Made by a program: the position numbers and the translations under genes. This document shows, in pieces, positions 24,608-32,864 of a stretch of 64,000 bases of DNA (positions within the stretch are counted from its first letter, which is position 1; every line of letters begins with the position of its first letter). Source of the DNA: Pseudonocardia broussonetiae (GTDB lineage Bacteria > Actinomycetota > Actinomycetes > Mycobacteriales > Pseudonocardiaceae); contig NZ_CP053564.1 of the NCBI RefSeq assembly GCF_013155125.1, forward strand, positions 3,727,501 to 3,791,500. Reading direction: 5' to 3'. The notes beneath the pieces are model-generated. The model did no database searches. It was not told the origin of the DNA and worked only from the letters and a program-made list of their open reading frames with translations.

Positions 24608-25082
24608 CCTCCTGCGCCGCCGTGACGTCGGGCGCGGCGCCGACCGGCCGGCTGACCAGCACCACGGTCGTGCCGGCGGTGCCGCGCTGGATGTGCATCT
24701 CCTCCATGCACCCGCTCATCACGGCCAGGCCGTGGCCGCGGGTGTGGGCGGGCGGGGTGGCGGGCTGGTGGGCGCCCCAGCGGCCGCGGTCGAGCACCGT
24801 GGCCACGACGCGGCGCGCGCCGGCCGTGCGGCGGATCCAGGCGTGCAGGGTGACGGTCCCGGCCGTGCCCGGGTGGTAGGCGTGGTCGACGACGTTGGCG
24901 ACGGCCTCGTTGACGGCCAGCTCCACGTCCTCGGCCTCGTCCTCGGGCCAACCCTGTCCGTTCAGCCAGGTGCGCACCAGCTTGCGCACGGGGCGCAGCG
25001 ACGCGGCGTCGGCGGGCAGCACGGTCATGAGGTCGCCGGGGTGCTCGGGTCGGACGGCGCGGGGCTCGTCGATGGTGGTCAT
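24582..25082 (-). CDS. RsbW-like anti-sigma ATP-binding protein
   Basis: A 166-residue GHKL-type ATPase (HATPase_c_2). The N-box is ELAVNEAVANVVDHAY (residues 55-69), the later ATP-lid glycines are in TRGHGLAVMSGCM, and a final GTTVVLV strand is seen. Such proteins are serine kinases that bind a sigma factor or phosphorylate an antagonist. It is divergent from the ECF-RsbT fusion gene across 236 bp, so it is a plausible second regulator of the same stress circuit, though no antagonist of the RsbV type is next to it. The ATG start follows GAGGAGAGG. Confidence 0.85.
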   Translation of the reverse strand: MTTIDEPRAVRPEHPGDLMTVLPADAASLRPVRKLVRTWLNGQGWPEDEAEDVELAVNEAVANVVDHAYHPGTAGTVTLHAWIRRTAGARRVVATVLDRGRWGAHQPATPPAHTRGHGLAVMSGCMEEMHIQRGTAGTTVVLVSRPVGAAPDVTAAQEVSAVGPPA

Positions 25083-25181
25083 GCCTCTCCTCGCGGCCGC
25101 TCTGCTGGACCGCGGCAGCAGTATCCCCCGAGGCGGGGCCGCCGCGCACCGGCGGACCGGGATCACACAGGGGGGGGCGGG

Positions 25182-25203
25182 CCTCCCGCGTCATCCCGGC
25201 CGG
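25182..25203. repeat. 22-bp element upstream of the stressosome operon
   Basis: A 22-bp word beginning CCTCCCGCGTCATCCC recurs at 28068-28089 with 21 of 22 bases identical. The first copy starts 137 bp before the ECF-RsbT start codon; the second starts 141 bp before the DUF6221 start codon. The similar placement suggests a shared regulatory site. Confidence 0.55.
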
Positions 25204-25318
25204 GTCCCGGACTCCGACGGATCCGTCCGGTCGAGTGACGGTGCGTCGCAGGGCCGGTGGGACTCACCCCGTAGGGCTACGCTCCGCGCTCCGTGAGTGT
25301 CTGTGGAAAGGGGCGGGC

Positions 25319-26398
25319 ATGAGCGCCGCGCACCCCGATCCGCCGCACGAGGGCCCGATCCTGGACCTCGTGCCGATCGTGCGACGGGTGGTGGGGGCGC
25401 GGATCGCCGACGCCGCGACCCGCGAGGACATCGTGCAGGAGACGCTGGCCCGGGTCGTGGCCTCGCGCTCGCGGATCGAGAACGACTCGCTCGTCCCGTA
25501 CGCGGTGACGATCGCACGCAACCTGATCGCCTCGCTGGTGCAGCGCGAGCAGCGGGACCGGCGCAGCGCGCACCTGCTGGCCGACACCGACGACACCGAG
25601 CCCCGCCCCGACGAGGAGCTGCTGCGCCAGGAGGAGGCGTCGACCGTCGCCACCGCCATCGCCCGGCTCCCGGAGGAGGAACGGGCGATCCTGCTGGCGC
25701 ACGAGGTCGACGGCACGGACACGGCCACGCTCGCGGCCGACCGCGGCTCGACGCCGGGCGCGATCGCCGCCCAGCTGAGCCGGACGCGCTCGCGGCTGCG
25801 CGTGGAGTACCTCGTCACGCAGAGCGGGTCCGAGCCGCCCACCGACCGGTGCCTTCCGGTGCTGGTCGCCGTGTCGTCGGGGGACCGGCGACGCCGCCGC
25901 GAGCTCGACGCCGACGGCCACCTCCTGTCCTGCGACTTCTGCAGCAGGCTGGCCCCGGGGCTCGTCCCGCCGCGGGCGCGCCGCCCGGCGACCGACGACA
26001 CCCGCGTCCCCGTGCGCGAGGACGCCGACGTGGTGCTCGTCCGCCAGAAGGGCCGCGAGGTGGCCGCCGCCGCCGGGTTCTCCGGGACGGACCTCACCGT
26101 GATCGCCACCGCGATCTCGGAGATCGCGCGCAACATCGTGAAGTTCGCGGTGCGCGGCGAGTTCGTGTTCTCCGTGCTGGAGGAGGAAGAGGCGGGCGGG
26201 CGGACCGGCGTCCGGGTCGTGGCCCGCGACAGCGGCCCCGGCATCCGGGACGTCGCGCAGGCCCTGGAGGACGGCTACAGCACCTACCGCGGCCTGGGGC
26301 TGGGGCTCCCGGGCGCGCGGCGGCTGATGGACGAGTTCGAGGTGGTCAGCGAGGTCGGGCGCGGCACGACGGTGACGATGACCAAGTGGCGACGATGA
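25319..26398 (+). CDS. ECF sigma factor fused to zinc-finger-like motif and RsbT kinase
   Basis: A 359-residue three-part protein. Residues 12-165 are an ECF sigma factor: region 2 with DIVQETLARV (38-47) and region 4 with a helix-turn-helix ending TPGAIAAQLSRTRSRLR. Residues 178-208 contain C-x22-H-x3-C-x2-C (Cys178, His201, Cys205, Cys208), like the ZAS anti-sigma zinc motif. Residues 230-359 are a full RsbT: SEIARNIVKFA N-box, DSGPGI, and GLGLGLPGARRLMDEF. RsbT normally phosphorylates RsbS and RsbR and is released from the stressosome on stress. Here release would free a sigma factor (inference). Downstream RsbR and RsbS are cotranscribed. Confidence 0.88.
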   Translation: MSAAHPDPPHEGPILDLVPIVRRVVGARIADAATREDIVQETLARVVASRSRIENDSLVPYAVTIARNLIASLVQREQRDRRSAHLLADTDDTEPRPDEELLRQEEASTVATAIARLPEEERAILLAHEVDGTDTATLAADRGSTPGAIAAQLSRTRSRLRVEYLVTQSGSEPPTDRCLPVLVAVSSGDRRRRRELDADGHLLSCDFCSRLAPGLVPPRARRPATDDTRVPVREDADVVLVRQKGREVAAAAGFSGTDLTVIATAISEIARNIVKFAVRGEFVFSVLEEEEAGGRTGVRVVARDSGPGIRDVAQALEDGYSTYRGLGLGLPGARRLMDEFEVVSEVGRGTTVTMTKWRR

Positions 26399-26439
26399 CC
26401 GAGTGGCGGCGTGACGTGATGGACGACGAGGGAGGCACG

Positions 26440-27330
26440 ATGGCAGGGGACGGTCCGTCGGACGTGGAGGAGCACCACCGGCACGAGGAGGACGCGATGC
26501 TGCTGCCCGAGCTCGTCGCCCATCTGCGTGAGCACCGCACCGTGCTGCGCGAGGAGTGGGCGTCGCGGATCAACGAGGCCCACCTGCTGTCCGCGATGAC
26601 ACCGCAGGAGGTGTTCAGCGAGGTCACGTCCGTGTACGACAACTACGTCGGCGTGCTGGAGACGGGCAGCGTCGACGAGCTGCGCGACTACGCCCGGGAC
26701 CTGTCGGAGCGCATCATCCCGCGCGGGGTCGAGACCCACGAGGTCATCGGGATCGTGCTGCTGCTGCGCGACGTCCTGGCCCGCTCGCTGTTCGAGAAGT
26801 ACCGCGACGACTTCGACCTGCTCAACCGGGTCCTCAACGCCTACGAGCCGGCCGCCAACCGCATCGCCACGACCGTCGCGGGGAGCTTCGTCGAGGAGCG
26901 GGAGCGGGTGATCCGCCAGCAGCAGGACTCGCTGCGCGAGCTGTCCACCCCGGTCCTGCAGGTCCGGGAGCGGCTGCTCATCCTGCCGATCATCGGCGTG
27001 CTCGACACCGACCGGGCGCACCAGCTCACCGACCAGCTGCTGCACGCCATCCGCTCGCACCGCGCCCGGGTGGTCGTCATCGACATCACCGGCGTCCCCG
27101 ACGTCGACGAGTCGGTGGCCGACCACCTCGTCAAGACCGTCGATGCCTCGCGGCTGATGGGCGCGGGCGTCATCATCACCGGGCTGTCCTCGGAGATCGC
27201 CCAGACCCTGGTGACGATCGGGGTCGACCTCAGCAAGATGAACACCGTCGGCGACCTGCAGGGCGGCATCGAGGAGGCCGAGCGGCTGCTCGGGTTCCGC
27301 GTCGTCAGGGCGGATGATGCCGACCGCTGA
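26440..27330 (+). CDS. rsbR: RsbR-type stressosome protein
   Basis: A 296-residue stressosome subunit. Residues 20-165 are an all-helical RsbRD-like sensor domain without haem, flavin or PAS signatures, and residues 170-290 are a STAS domain. By alignment with Bacillus RsbRA, the second phosphorylation site is kept as Thr256 (SEIAQTLVTIGVDL). The first site (Thr171 there) is Glu224 here (GVPDVDESVADH). The ATG at 26440 was chosen for its GGGAGG site; an in-frame ATG at 26395 would overlap the previous stop. It overlaps rsbS by 17 bp. Confidence 0.88.
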   Translation: MAGDGPSDVEEHHRHEEDAMLLPELVAHLREHRTVLREEWASRINEAHLLSAMTPQEVFSEVTSVYDNYVGVLETGSVDELRDYARDLSERIIPRGVETHEVIGIVLLLRDVLARSLFEKYRDDFDLLNRVLNAYEPAANRIATTVAGSFVEERERVIRQQQDSLRELSTPVLQVRERLLILPIIGVLDTDRAHQLTDQLLHAIRSHRARVVVIDITGVPDVDESVADHLVKTVDASRLMGAGVIITGLSSEIAQTLVTIGVDLSKMNTVGDLQGGIEEAERLLGFRVVRADDADR

Positions 27331-27727
27331 CCTCGAGCCCTCCGGGCCGCTCCGCGTGTCGATCCTGACGCAGGGCGGCTACCTCGTCGCGTCCGTGCAC
27401 ACGGCGCTCGACGACGGCCAGCTCCTGCGCTTCCGGCGCGACCTCCTCGACCAGATCGGCAGCCGGCGGTCCCGCGGGGTGGTCATCGACGTCGGCGCGC
27501 TCGACGTCATCGACTCGTTCGCCTGCCACACGCTGCGCACCATCGCCGAGGTCGCGCGGCTGCGGGGCGCCGAGACCGTCGTCGTGGGCATCCGGCCCGA
27601 CGTCGCGCTGGCCATGGTGGAGCTCGGCGCCTCGCTGGGCCCCGTGACCACCGCGCTCGACCTCGAGGAGGCGTTCGAGGTGCTCGCCGACCGGGCCGCG
27701 GTGCCCCCGGCCGGGCCGCTGCGATGA
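27314..27727 (+). CDS. rsbS: RsbS-type stressosome STAS protein
   Basis: A 137-residue single STAS domain. VVIDVGALDVIDSFACHTLR carries the phosphorylatable Ser68, equivalent to Ser59 of Bacillus RsbS, and LALVELG-like and LDLEEAFEVL segments match RsbS closely. It would form the stressosome core with RsbR and hold the RsbT-containing sigma fusion. A second ATG follows immediately, so the start may be one codon later. It overlaps rsbR upstream and the RsbU-like gene downstream by four bases (ATGA), implying coupled synthesis. Confidence 0.92.
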   Translation: MMPTADLEPSGPLRVSILTQGGYLVASVHTALDDGQLLRFRRDLLDQIGSRRSRGVVIDVGALDVIDSFACHTLRTIAEVARLRGAETVVVGIRPDVALAMVELGASLGPVTTALDLEEAFEVLADRAAVPPAGPLR

Positions 27728-28053
27728 GCGCCGCCCTCGAGCGCCTGCGCCGCAACTACGGCGTCGGTTTCCTGCGCTACCTGGGCCGCCGCGACGAGAG
27801 CTCGCTGCTGTCGGCCTACGAGATCGGCCGCGCCGGGCTGACCGGCGGGGTCGGCCTGCTCGACGTCGTCCAGGTCCACCACACCGTCCTCCTCGACGCC
27901 CTGCGCACGGCCCGCCCCGACGAGATCGAGGACGTCGCCGAGGCGGCGGCCGCGTTCCTCGTCGAGGTGCTGGCCTCCTTCGAGATGACGAACCGCGCGG
28001 CCCTGGCCCGCGCCGCGGCGCCGCCGCGAGGCGACGCCCCCACCTCCTCCTGA
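27724..28053 (+). CDS. Stand-alone RsbU N-terminal (RsbT-binding) domain protein
   Basis: A 109-residue helical protein. RLRRNYGVGFLRYLGRRDES, LLSAYEIGRAGLTGGVGLLD and VVQVHHTVLLDAL match the N-terminal domain of the phosphatase RsbU, the part that RsbT binds to switch RsbU on. No PP2C phosphatase domain follows: the frame ends normally at 28053, 155 bp before the next gene. It is therefore likely an adaptor or competitor for the RsbT domain of the sigma fusion rather than an enzyme (inference). Last gene of the stressosome operon. Confidence 0.85.
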   Translation: MSAALERLRRNYGVGFLRYLGRRDESSLLSAYEIGRAGLTGGVGLLDVVQVHHTVLLDALRTARPDEIEDVAEAAAAFLVEVLASFEMTNRAALARAAAPPRGDAPTSS

Positions 28054-28067
28054 CCAGCGGGTTCCTC

Positions 28068-28089
28068 CCTCCCGCGTCATCCCCGCCGG
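28068..28089. repeat. Second copy of the 22-bp element
   Basis: Differs at one position from the element at 25182-25203. It lies between the end of the stressosome operon and the DUF6221-like gene, 141 bp before that start codon. Confidence 0.55.
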
Positions 28090-28208
28090 TGCGGGCCGTC
28101 CCCATGTGTGACGTCCTGACATCCGGCGCGAGCCGGCCACCGTCTCCGGGCGGGGCGGTGCGGGCACATGCCGCCGCCCCGTCCGGGGCCACCGGGAGGA
28201 GACCCCTG

Positions 28209-28604
28209 ATGACCACCCACGACGATCCCCGCGGAACGGACGCCGACCCCCGGCTCGAGGGCCTCGCGCGGTTCCTGCTGGCGCGGCTCGACGAGGACGA
28301 GGCGGCGGCGCGGGCGGTGGTGCTCTCCGGGGACCTGCTCCCGTACGAGTCGATCCTGCAGACCGCCGACCACGGCGCCCGGCACGGCCCGCTGCGGGTC
28401 CTGCGCGAGGTGGCGGCCACGAAGGCGGCGGTGTCGCGCATCCTCGAGGCCGGGCCGCCCGGGTCCGACCCGGCGCACGCGCTCGTCGCGGCCCTCGCCT
28501 GCGTGTTCGCCGAGCACCCGGACTTCGACCCGGAGTGGCTGGCCGTCGTCGACGAGGGGACCGAGACGCCCGACAACGTCGTGCAGCTCCCGCTGCTCGG
28601 CTGA
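28209..28604 (+). CDS. DUF6221-like protein
   Basis: A 131-residue soluble protein. GLARFLLARLDEDEAAARAV, HGARHGPLRVLREVAATKAAV and VFAEHPDFDPEWL follow the DUF6221 pattern, a common actinobacterial small protein of unknown function. In typical members a longer Trp-containing segment follows the first helix; here it is short. The ATG has a GGGAGGAG site. The shared 22-bp element suggests coregulation with the stressosome operon. Confidence 0.7.
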   Translation: MTTHDDPRGTDADPRLEGLARFLLARLDEDEAAARAVVLSGDLLPYESILQTADHGARHGPLRVLREVAATKAAVSRILEAGPPGSDPAHALVAALACVFAEHPDFDPEWLAVVDEGTETPDNVVQLPLLG

Positions 28605-28671
28605 GGCCGGGCACCGCACCCGATCGGCGGAAACGCTCCCCCCGGGCGGCCCGGACGGGCAGTCTGGGCGG

Positions 28672-29640
28672 GTGGACGCGCTGCCGGAGCCGGTGAGCCC
28701 GATGCTCGCGACCGCCGGCGACCCGCCGGCGGGGCCGGGCTGGGCGGTCGAGTTCAAGTGGGACGGCGTGCGCGCCGTGCTCGCCGCCGCGGGCGACGCG
28801 GTGCGGATCGCCAGCCGCAACGGCAACGACATCACCGGCGGCTACCCCGAGATCGTCGCGGCCGGGATCGGCGCGGGGCGCTCGGTGCTCGTCGACGGGG
28901 AGCTCGTCGCGCTCGACGCGCAGGGCCGGCCCGACTTCGGGCTGCTGCAGCAGCGGATGCACGTGCGCGGCCCCGCGCCCGAGCTGCGCGAGCGCGTCCC
29001 GGTCCTGTTCTACGTGTTCGACGTGCTGGTCCTCGACGGCGCGAGCCTGCTGCCCGAGCCCTACGACGCGCGGCGCGAGGTGCTGCTGGGCCTCGGCCTG
29101 GACGCGCTGCCGGGTGTCGGCGTGCCGCCCTCGGTGCCCGACGTCAGCGGGGCGCAGATGCTCGAGGTCGCCCGGCAGCACGGGCTGGAGGGCATCGTCG
29201 CGAAGCGGCGCGCGGCCCGCTACGACCCGGGGCGGCGGTCACCGGCGTGGGTCAAGACGGCGCTGGTGCGGACCCAGGAGGTGCTCGTCGGCGGCTGGAG
29301 CCCCGGACAGGGCCGCCGGGCGTCGACGATGGGAGCGCTGCTGCTGGGCGCCCGCGACCGCGCCGGGCGGCTGCGCTACCTCGGCCACGTCGGCACCGGC
29401 TTCACCGAGGCGGTGCTGCGCGACCTGATGGCCCGCATGGCCCCGCTGCGGCGCGACCGCAGCCCCTTCGACGAGGAGGTGCCCCGCGAGCACGTCCGCG
29501 GCGTGCGGTGGGTGGAGCCGCGGCTGGTGGGGGAGGTGCGCTATCGCACGCTGACCACCGACGGCCGGCTCCGGCACGCGGCGTGGCGCGGGCTGCGCCC
29601 GGACCGGGATCCCGACGAGATCGTGCTCGACCTGCCGTGA
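28672..29640 (+). CDS. ATP-dependent DNA ligase (LigD ligase-domain type)
   Basis: A 322-residue ligase. The nucleotidyltransferase motif I is FKWDGVR with adenylated Lys29. Motifs RNGNDITGGYPEI, LVDGELVAL, GLEGIVAKRRAARYDPG and the WVKTALVRTQEVLVGGW block link the adenylation and OB domains. It corresponds to the ligase module of LigD without polymerase or nuclease modules and may seal nicks in repair or end joining. The GTG start lies six bases after CAGTCT, which suggests a leaderless message. The next gene starts 13 bp downstream. Confidence 0.9.
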   Translation: MDALPEPVSPMLATAGDPPAGPGWAVEFKWDGVRAVLAAAGDAVRIASRNGNDITGGYPEIVAAGIGAGRSVLVDGELVALDAQGRPDFGLLQQRMHVRGPAPELRERVPVLFYVFDVLVLDGASLLPEPYDARREVLLGLGLDALPGVGVPPSVPDVSGAQMLEVARQHGLEGIVAKRRAARYDPGRRSPAWVKTALVRTQEVLVGGWSPGQGRRASTMGALLLGARDRAGRLRYLGHVGTGFTEAVLRDLMARMAPLRRDRSPFDEEVPREHVRGVRWVEPRLVGEVRYRTLTTDGRLRHAAWRGLRPDRDPDEIVLDLP

Positions 29641-29653
29641 CCGGTCCGCCACG

Positions 29654-32600
29654 ATGGGCGGCGTGATCGACGCCGGACCCGTGCGCATCGCCCTGCTCGG
29701 TGCGTTCCGCGTGGTGGTGGGCGACCGCGAGGTGCCCGCCGACGGGTGGCCGGGACGCCGGGCGGCCGAGCTGGTGGCGCTGCTCGCCCTCGCCGAGCGG
29801 CGCCGGCTGCAGCGCGAGCAGGTGGTCGAGGCCCTGTGGCCGCACCTCGCGCCCGCCGCCGGCGCGGCCAACCTGCGCAAGGCCGCCCACCAGGCCCGCC
29901 AGGTGCTGGGCCGGGAGGACGGCGTCGTGCTGGCCGGCGGGCGGGTCGCGCTGCTCCCGTCCGCGGAGGTCGACCTCGACCGGTTCCTGCTGCTGGCCGC
30001 CGACGCCGTCCGCTCCGGCGACGCGCGGGCGGCGGGCGCCGCGGCGGACGCCTGCACCGGCGAGCTGCTGCCCGAGTACCGCTACGAGGAGTGGGTGCAG
30101 GACCCGCGCGAGCGGGTGCGCGCCCGGCACGTCGAGGTGCTGCGGCTGGCCGGGCGGTGGGCGCGGCTGGTCGAGGTCGAGCCCGCCGACGAGCACGCCC
30201 ACCAGGAGCTGGTGCGGGCGGCGCTGCGCGCGGGCGACCGGCACGGGGCGATCCGCTGGTACGGGCGACTGCGCACGGCCCTGCAGAGCGAGCTGGGGGT
30301 GGCCCCGGGCCCGCGCAGCCGGGCGCTGTACGAGGAGTGCGTCGCCGGGCTCGGCCCGGCCGCGACCGCGTTCGTCGGGCGGCAGGTCGAGCTGGCCCGC
30401 GCCGGAGCGGCGCTGGGGGACGCCGCGGACCCGGGCGCCCTCGCCGTCCGCGGCCCCGCCGGGATCGGCAAGTCCGCGCTGTGCGGCGAGGTCGCGGCCC
30501 TGGCCGGGGCGGCGGGGCGGCTCGTCGTCACGGTCACGGCCGCGGCGGGCGACGGCCCGTACGCGCCGCTCGCCGCCGCCGTCGAGGAGCTGGTGGGGCG
30601 CGACCGGGGCCTGCTCGACGCCGTGCCCGCCGCCACCCGCGCGGTGCTCGCCGGGCTGACGCCGCTGGCCGGGTCGGGGCAGCCCCCCGATCCGGCGCTG
30701 CACCGGCACCGGATCGTCGGCGCCGTGCACCGGCTGCTCACCGCGGCGGCCCCGCCCGCGGGGGTCGTGCTCGTCGTCGACGACGCCCACCTCGCCGACG
30801 ACGCCACGGTCGAGACCTGCGTCCAGGTCGCCCGGACCCGCGGGCCGCGGCCGCTGCTCGTGGTCCTGTCCTACCGGGCCGACGCCGCCCGCACCGCGCT
30901 GGTGCGCGGCGTCGCGGGGCTGGAGCGGGCGGGGCGGTGCGCGGTCGTGGACCTCGGCCCGATGCCGCGCGCCGACGTCGAGGCGCTCGTCGTCGCGGGG
31001 GCCCCGCAGCGCCCGGGCCCGGCCGCGCTGGCGCGGATCGTGGACACCGCGCACGGCAACCCGTTCCTCGCGCTCGAGCTGGCCCGGGCCGGGGACGCGC
31101 CGGCGGTGCCGCGGTCGGTGTGGGAGACGGTCGCGGCCCGGTTCCTCGACCTCGACGAGCCCATCGCCGCCATGCTGCGCCGCCTCGCGGTGGCCGGCGG
31201 CGACCTCGGCCCCGGCGGCGTGCTCGCCCTGACCGGGCTGCCCGAGGCCGACGGGTTCGCGCTGCTGGACGCGGGGCTCGCGGCCGGCGCGCTGGTCGTC
31301 GACGACGGGCGCTACCGGTTCCGCCACGACCTCGTCCGCCGCGCGCTCGCCGAGCAGGTGCCCCCGCACCACCGGGTCGCGATGCACCGCGACACCGCGC
31401 GCCGGCTGGCGGGGGCGGGCGCGGAGCCCTCGCGCGTCGCCCGGCACTGGCTCGACGGCGACCGGCCCGACGAGGCCGTGCCCTTCCTGCTCGCCGCCGC
31501 GGAGCGCGCCCACCGGCTCGGCGCGTTCGGCGACGCCCTGCGCCACGTCGACGCCCTGCTGGAGCACGACCCGGGCCACGCCGACGCGCTGTGCCTGCGC
31601 GCCGAGGTCCTCGACGCCCTGGGCGACCTGCGCGCCCCGGCCGCCTACGGGCTGGCGGCCGACGCCGCGGGGGAACCGGCCGCGCAGGAGATCCGCTCGA
31701 AGCAGGCGCTGGCCCAGGTCAAGCGCGGCGACCCGCCCGGCGCCCTGGTCACGCTGCGGGGCCTGGAGCCGGTCACGGTCGGGGGCCGGCTCGCGCACGC
31801 CCTGGCCTGGGCCGGCGCCGCGGTGCTCGGGTTCGCCGACCCCGAGACGGGCACGGCGAAGGCCGCGGAGAGCCGGCGCCTCGCGCTGGAGTCCGGCGAC
31901 GCCCCGTCGCTGGTCATCGCCTCCTGGGCGCAGGCCGCGGCCGCGCACGCCCGCGGCGAGCTGCGCGCCAGCGTCGTCGCCGACCTGCTGGAGACCGCGG
32001 CCCTGCCCGAGCTCGCCACCAGCGTCTTCGACGGGCACCTCTGCATCAACCAGCGCCTGCTCTACGGCGCCCGGCCCTACGCCGACGTCCTGGCGTTCGC
32101 CGACGCCTTCGCCGCCGAGGCCGAGCGGCTCGGCGCGGCCCGGGGCCTCGCGTACGCGGTGACGCTGCGGGGCGAGGCGCTGCTGCTGTCCGGGCGGCTG
32201 GAGGAGGCGGAGACCGCGCTCGGCGAGGCGATCCGGTTGAGCCGGGCGAGCGGCGGCGCGGTGGGGGAGTCGCTGGCGCTGCAGCGCCGCGCCGAGATCG
32301 CCCTGCACCGGGGCGACGCCCGAGGCGCCGACCTGCTGCTCGACGAGGCGCTCGCCGTCGCCCGCGAGTCCGACGTCGGGTTCCACCTGCTCGACCGCAT
32401 CTACGGCACCCGGATCGCCGCGGCGGCCGACCCCGACGCCGCGCTGGCCGCCCTCGACGACGCCGAGGACTCCGTCCGCGGGCCGCTGGAGACCTGCCCC
32501 GGCTGCCGGATCACGCTCGTCGTCCCGGGCGCGATCGCGGCGGCGCGCGGGGGCGACCTCGACCGCGCGGCCGAGTACGGGACGTCGGCGGAGTGGCTCG

Positions 32601-32791
32601 CCGGCGTCGTCATGCGGCTGCCGGGCTGGGACGCGGCGCTCGACGAGGTCCGCGGCCACCGGGCGCGGGCGGCGGGGGAGCCGTCCGCGGCGCACTTCGC
32701 GGCGGCGGCCGCCGGGTTCGGGGCGGCGGGGCAGCCGCTCGACGCGGCGCGCTGCGCGGCGCTCGCGAGCGCCCCCGAACGCTCCCGATGA
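29654..32791 (+). CDS. SARP-type transcriptional regulator with AAA ATPase and TPR-like repeats
   Basis: A 1045-residue regulator. Residues 10-95 are a winged-helix OmpR-like DNA-binding domain (RIALLGAFRVVVGDREVPAD), and about 95-230 a bacterial transcriptional activation domain. An NTPase follows, with Walker A GPAGIGKSA near residue 270 and Walker B VVLVVDDAHLADD. The last 450 residues are Ala-rich helical repeats. Such large SARP/LAL-like proteins activate specialised metabolism or cell physiology genes; the target is unknown. A GTG at 29663 is an alternative start. Confidence 0.88.
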   Translation: MGGVIDAGPVRIALLGAFRVVVGDREVPADGWPGRRAAELVALLALAERRRLQREQVVEALWPHLAPAAGAANLRKAAHQARQVLGREDGVVLAGGRVALLPSAEVDLDRFLLLAADAVRSGDARAAGAAADACTGELLPEYRYEEWVQDPRERVRARHVEVLRLAGRWARLVEVEPADEHAHQELVRAALRAGDRHGAIRWYGRLRTALQSELGVAPGPRSRALYEECVAGLGPAATAFVGRQVELARAGAALGDAADPGALAVRGPAGIGKSALCGEVAALAGAAGRLVVTVTAAAGDGPYAPLAAAVEELVGRDRGLLDAVPAATRAVLAGLTPLAGSGQPPDPALHRHRIVGAVHRLLTAAAPPAGVVLVVDDAHLADDATVETCVQVARTRGPRPLLVVLSYRADAARTALVRGVAGLERAGRCAVVDLGPMPRADVEALVVAGAPQRPGPAALARIVDTAHGNPFLALELARAGDAPAVPRSVWETVAARFLDLDEPIAAMLRRLAVAGGDLGPGGVLALTGLPEADGFALLDAGLAAGALVVDDGRYRFRHDLVRRALAEQVPPHHRVAMHRDTARRLAGAGAEPSRVARHWLDGDRPDEAVPFLLAAAERAHRLGAFGDALRHVDALLEHDPGHADALCLRAEVLDALGDLRAPAAYGLAADAAGEPAAQEIRSKQALAQVKRGDPPGALVTLRGLEPVTVGGRLAHALAWAGAAVLGFADPETGTAKAAESRRLALESGDAPSLVIASWAQAAAAHARGELRASVVADLLETAALPELATSVFDGHLCINQRLLYGARPYADVLAFADAFAAEAERLGAARGLAYAVTLRGEALLLSGRLEEAETALGEAIRLSRASGGAVGESLALQRRAEIALHRGDARGADLLLDEALAVARESDVGFHLLDRIYGTRIAAAADPDAALAALDDAEDSVRGPLETCPGCRITLVVPGAIAAARGGDLDRAAEYGTSAEWLAGVVMRLPGWDAALDEVRGHRARAAGEPSAAHFAAAAAGFGAAGQPLDAARCAALASAPERSR

Positions 32792-32864
32792 TCGAGAACG
32801 TTCCAGGAACGCCCGCGCGGGAGGCTCCGCCGCACACCCGTTGCACCGACCCGAGGAGCCTCCC

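Noticed and set aside
23950..24880. Plus-strand frame overlapping the LLM monooxygenase end and the RsbW-like gene
   Set aside because: Arg/Gly-rich shadow frame; both genes it overlaps have recognisable domains.
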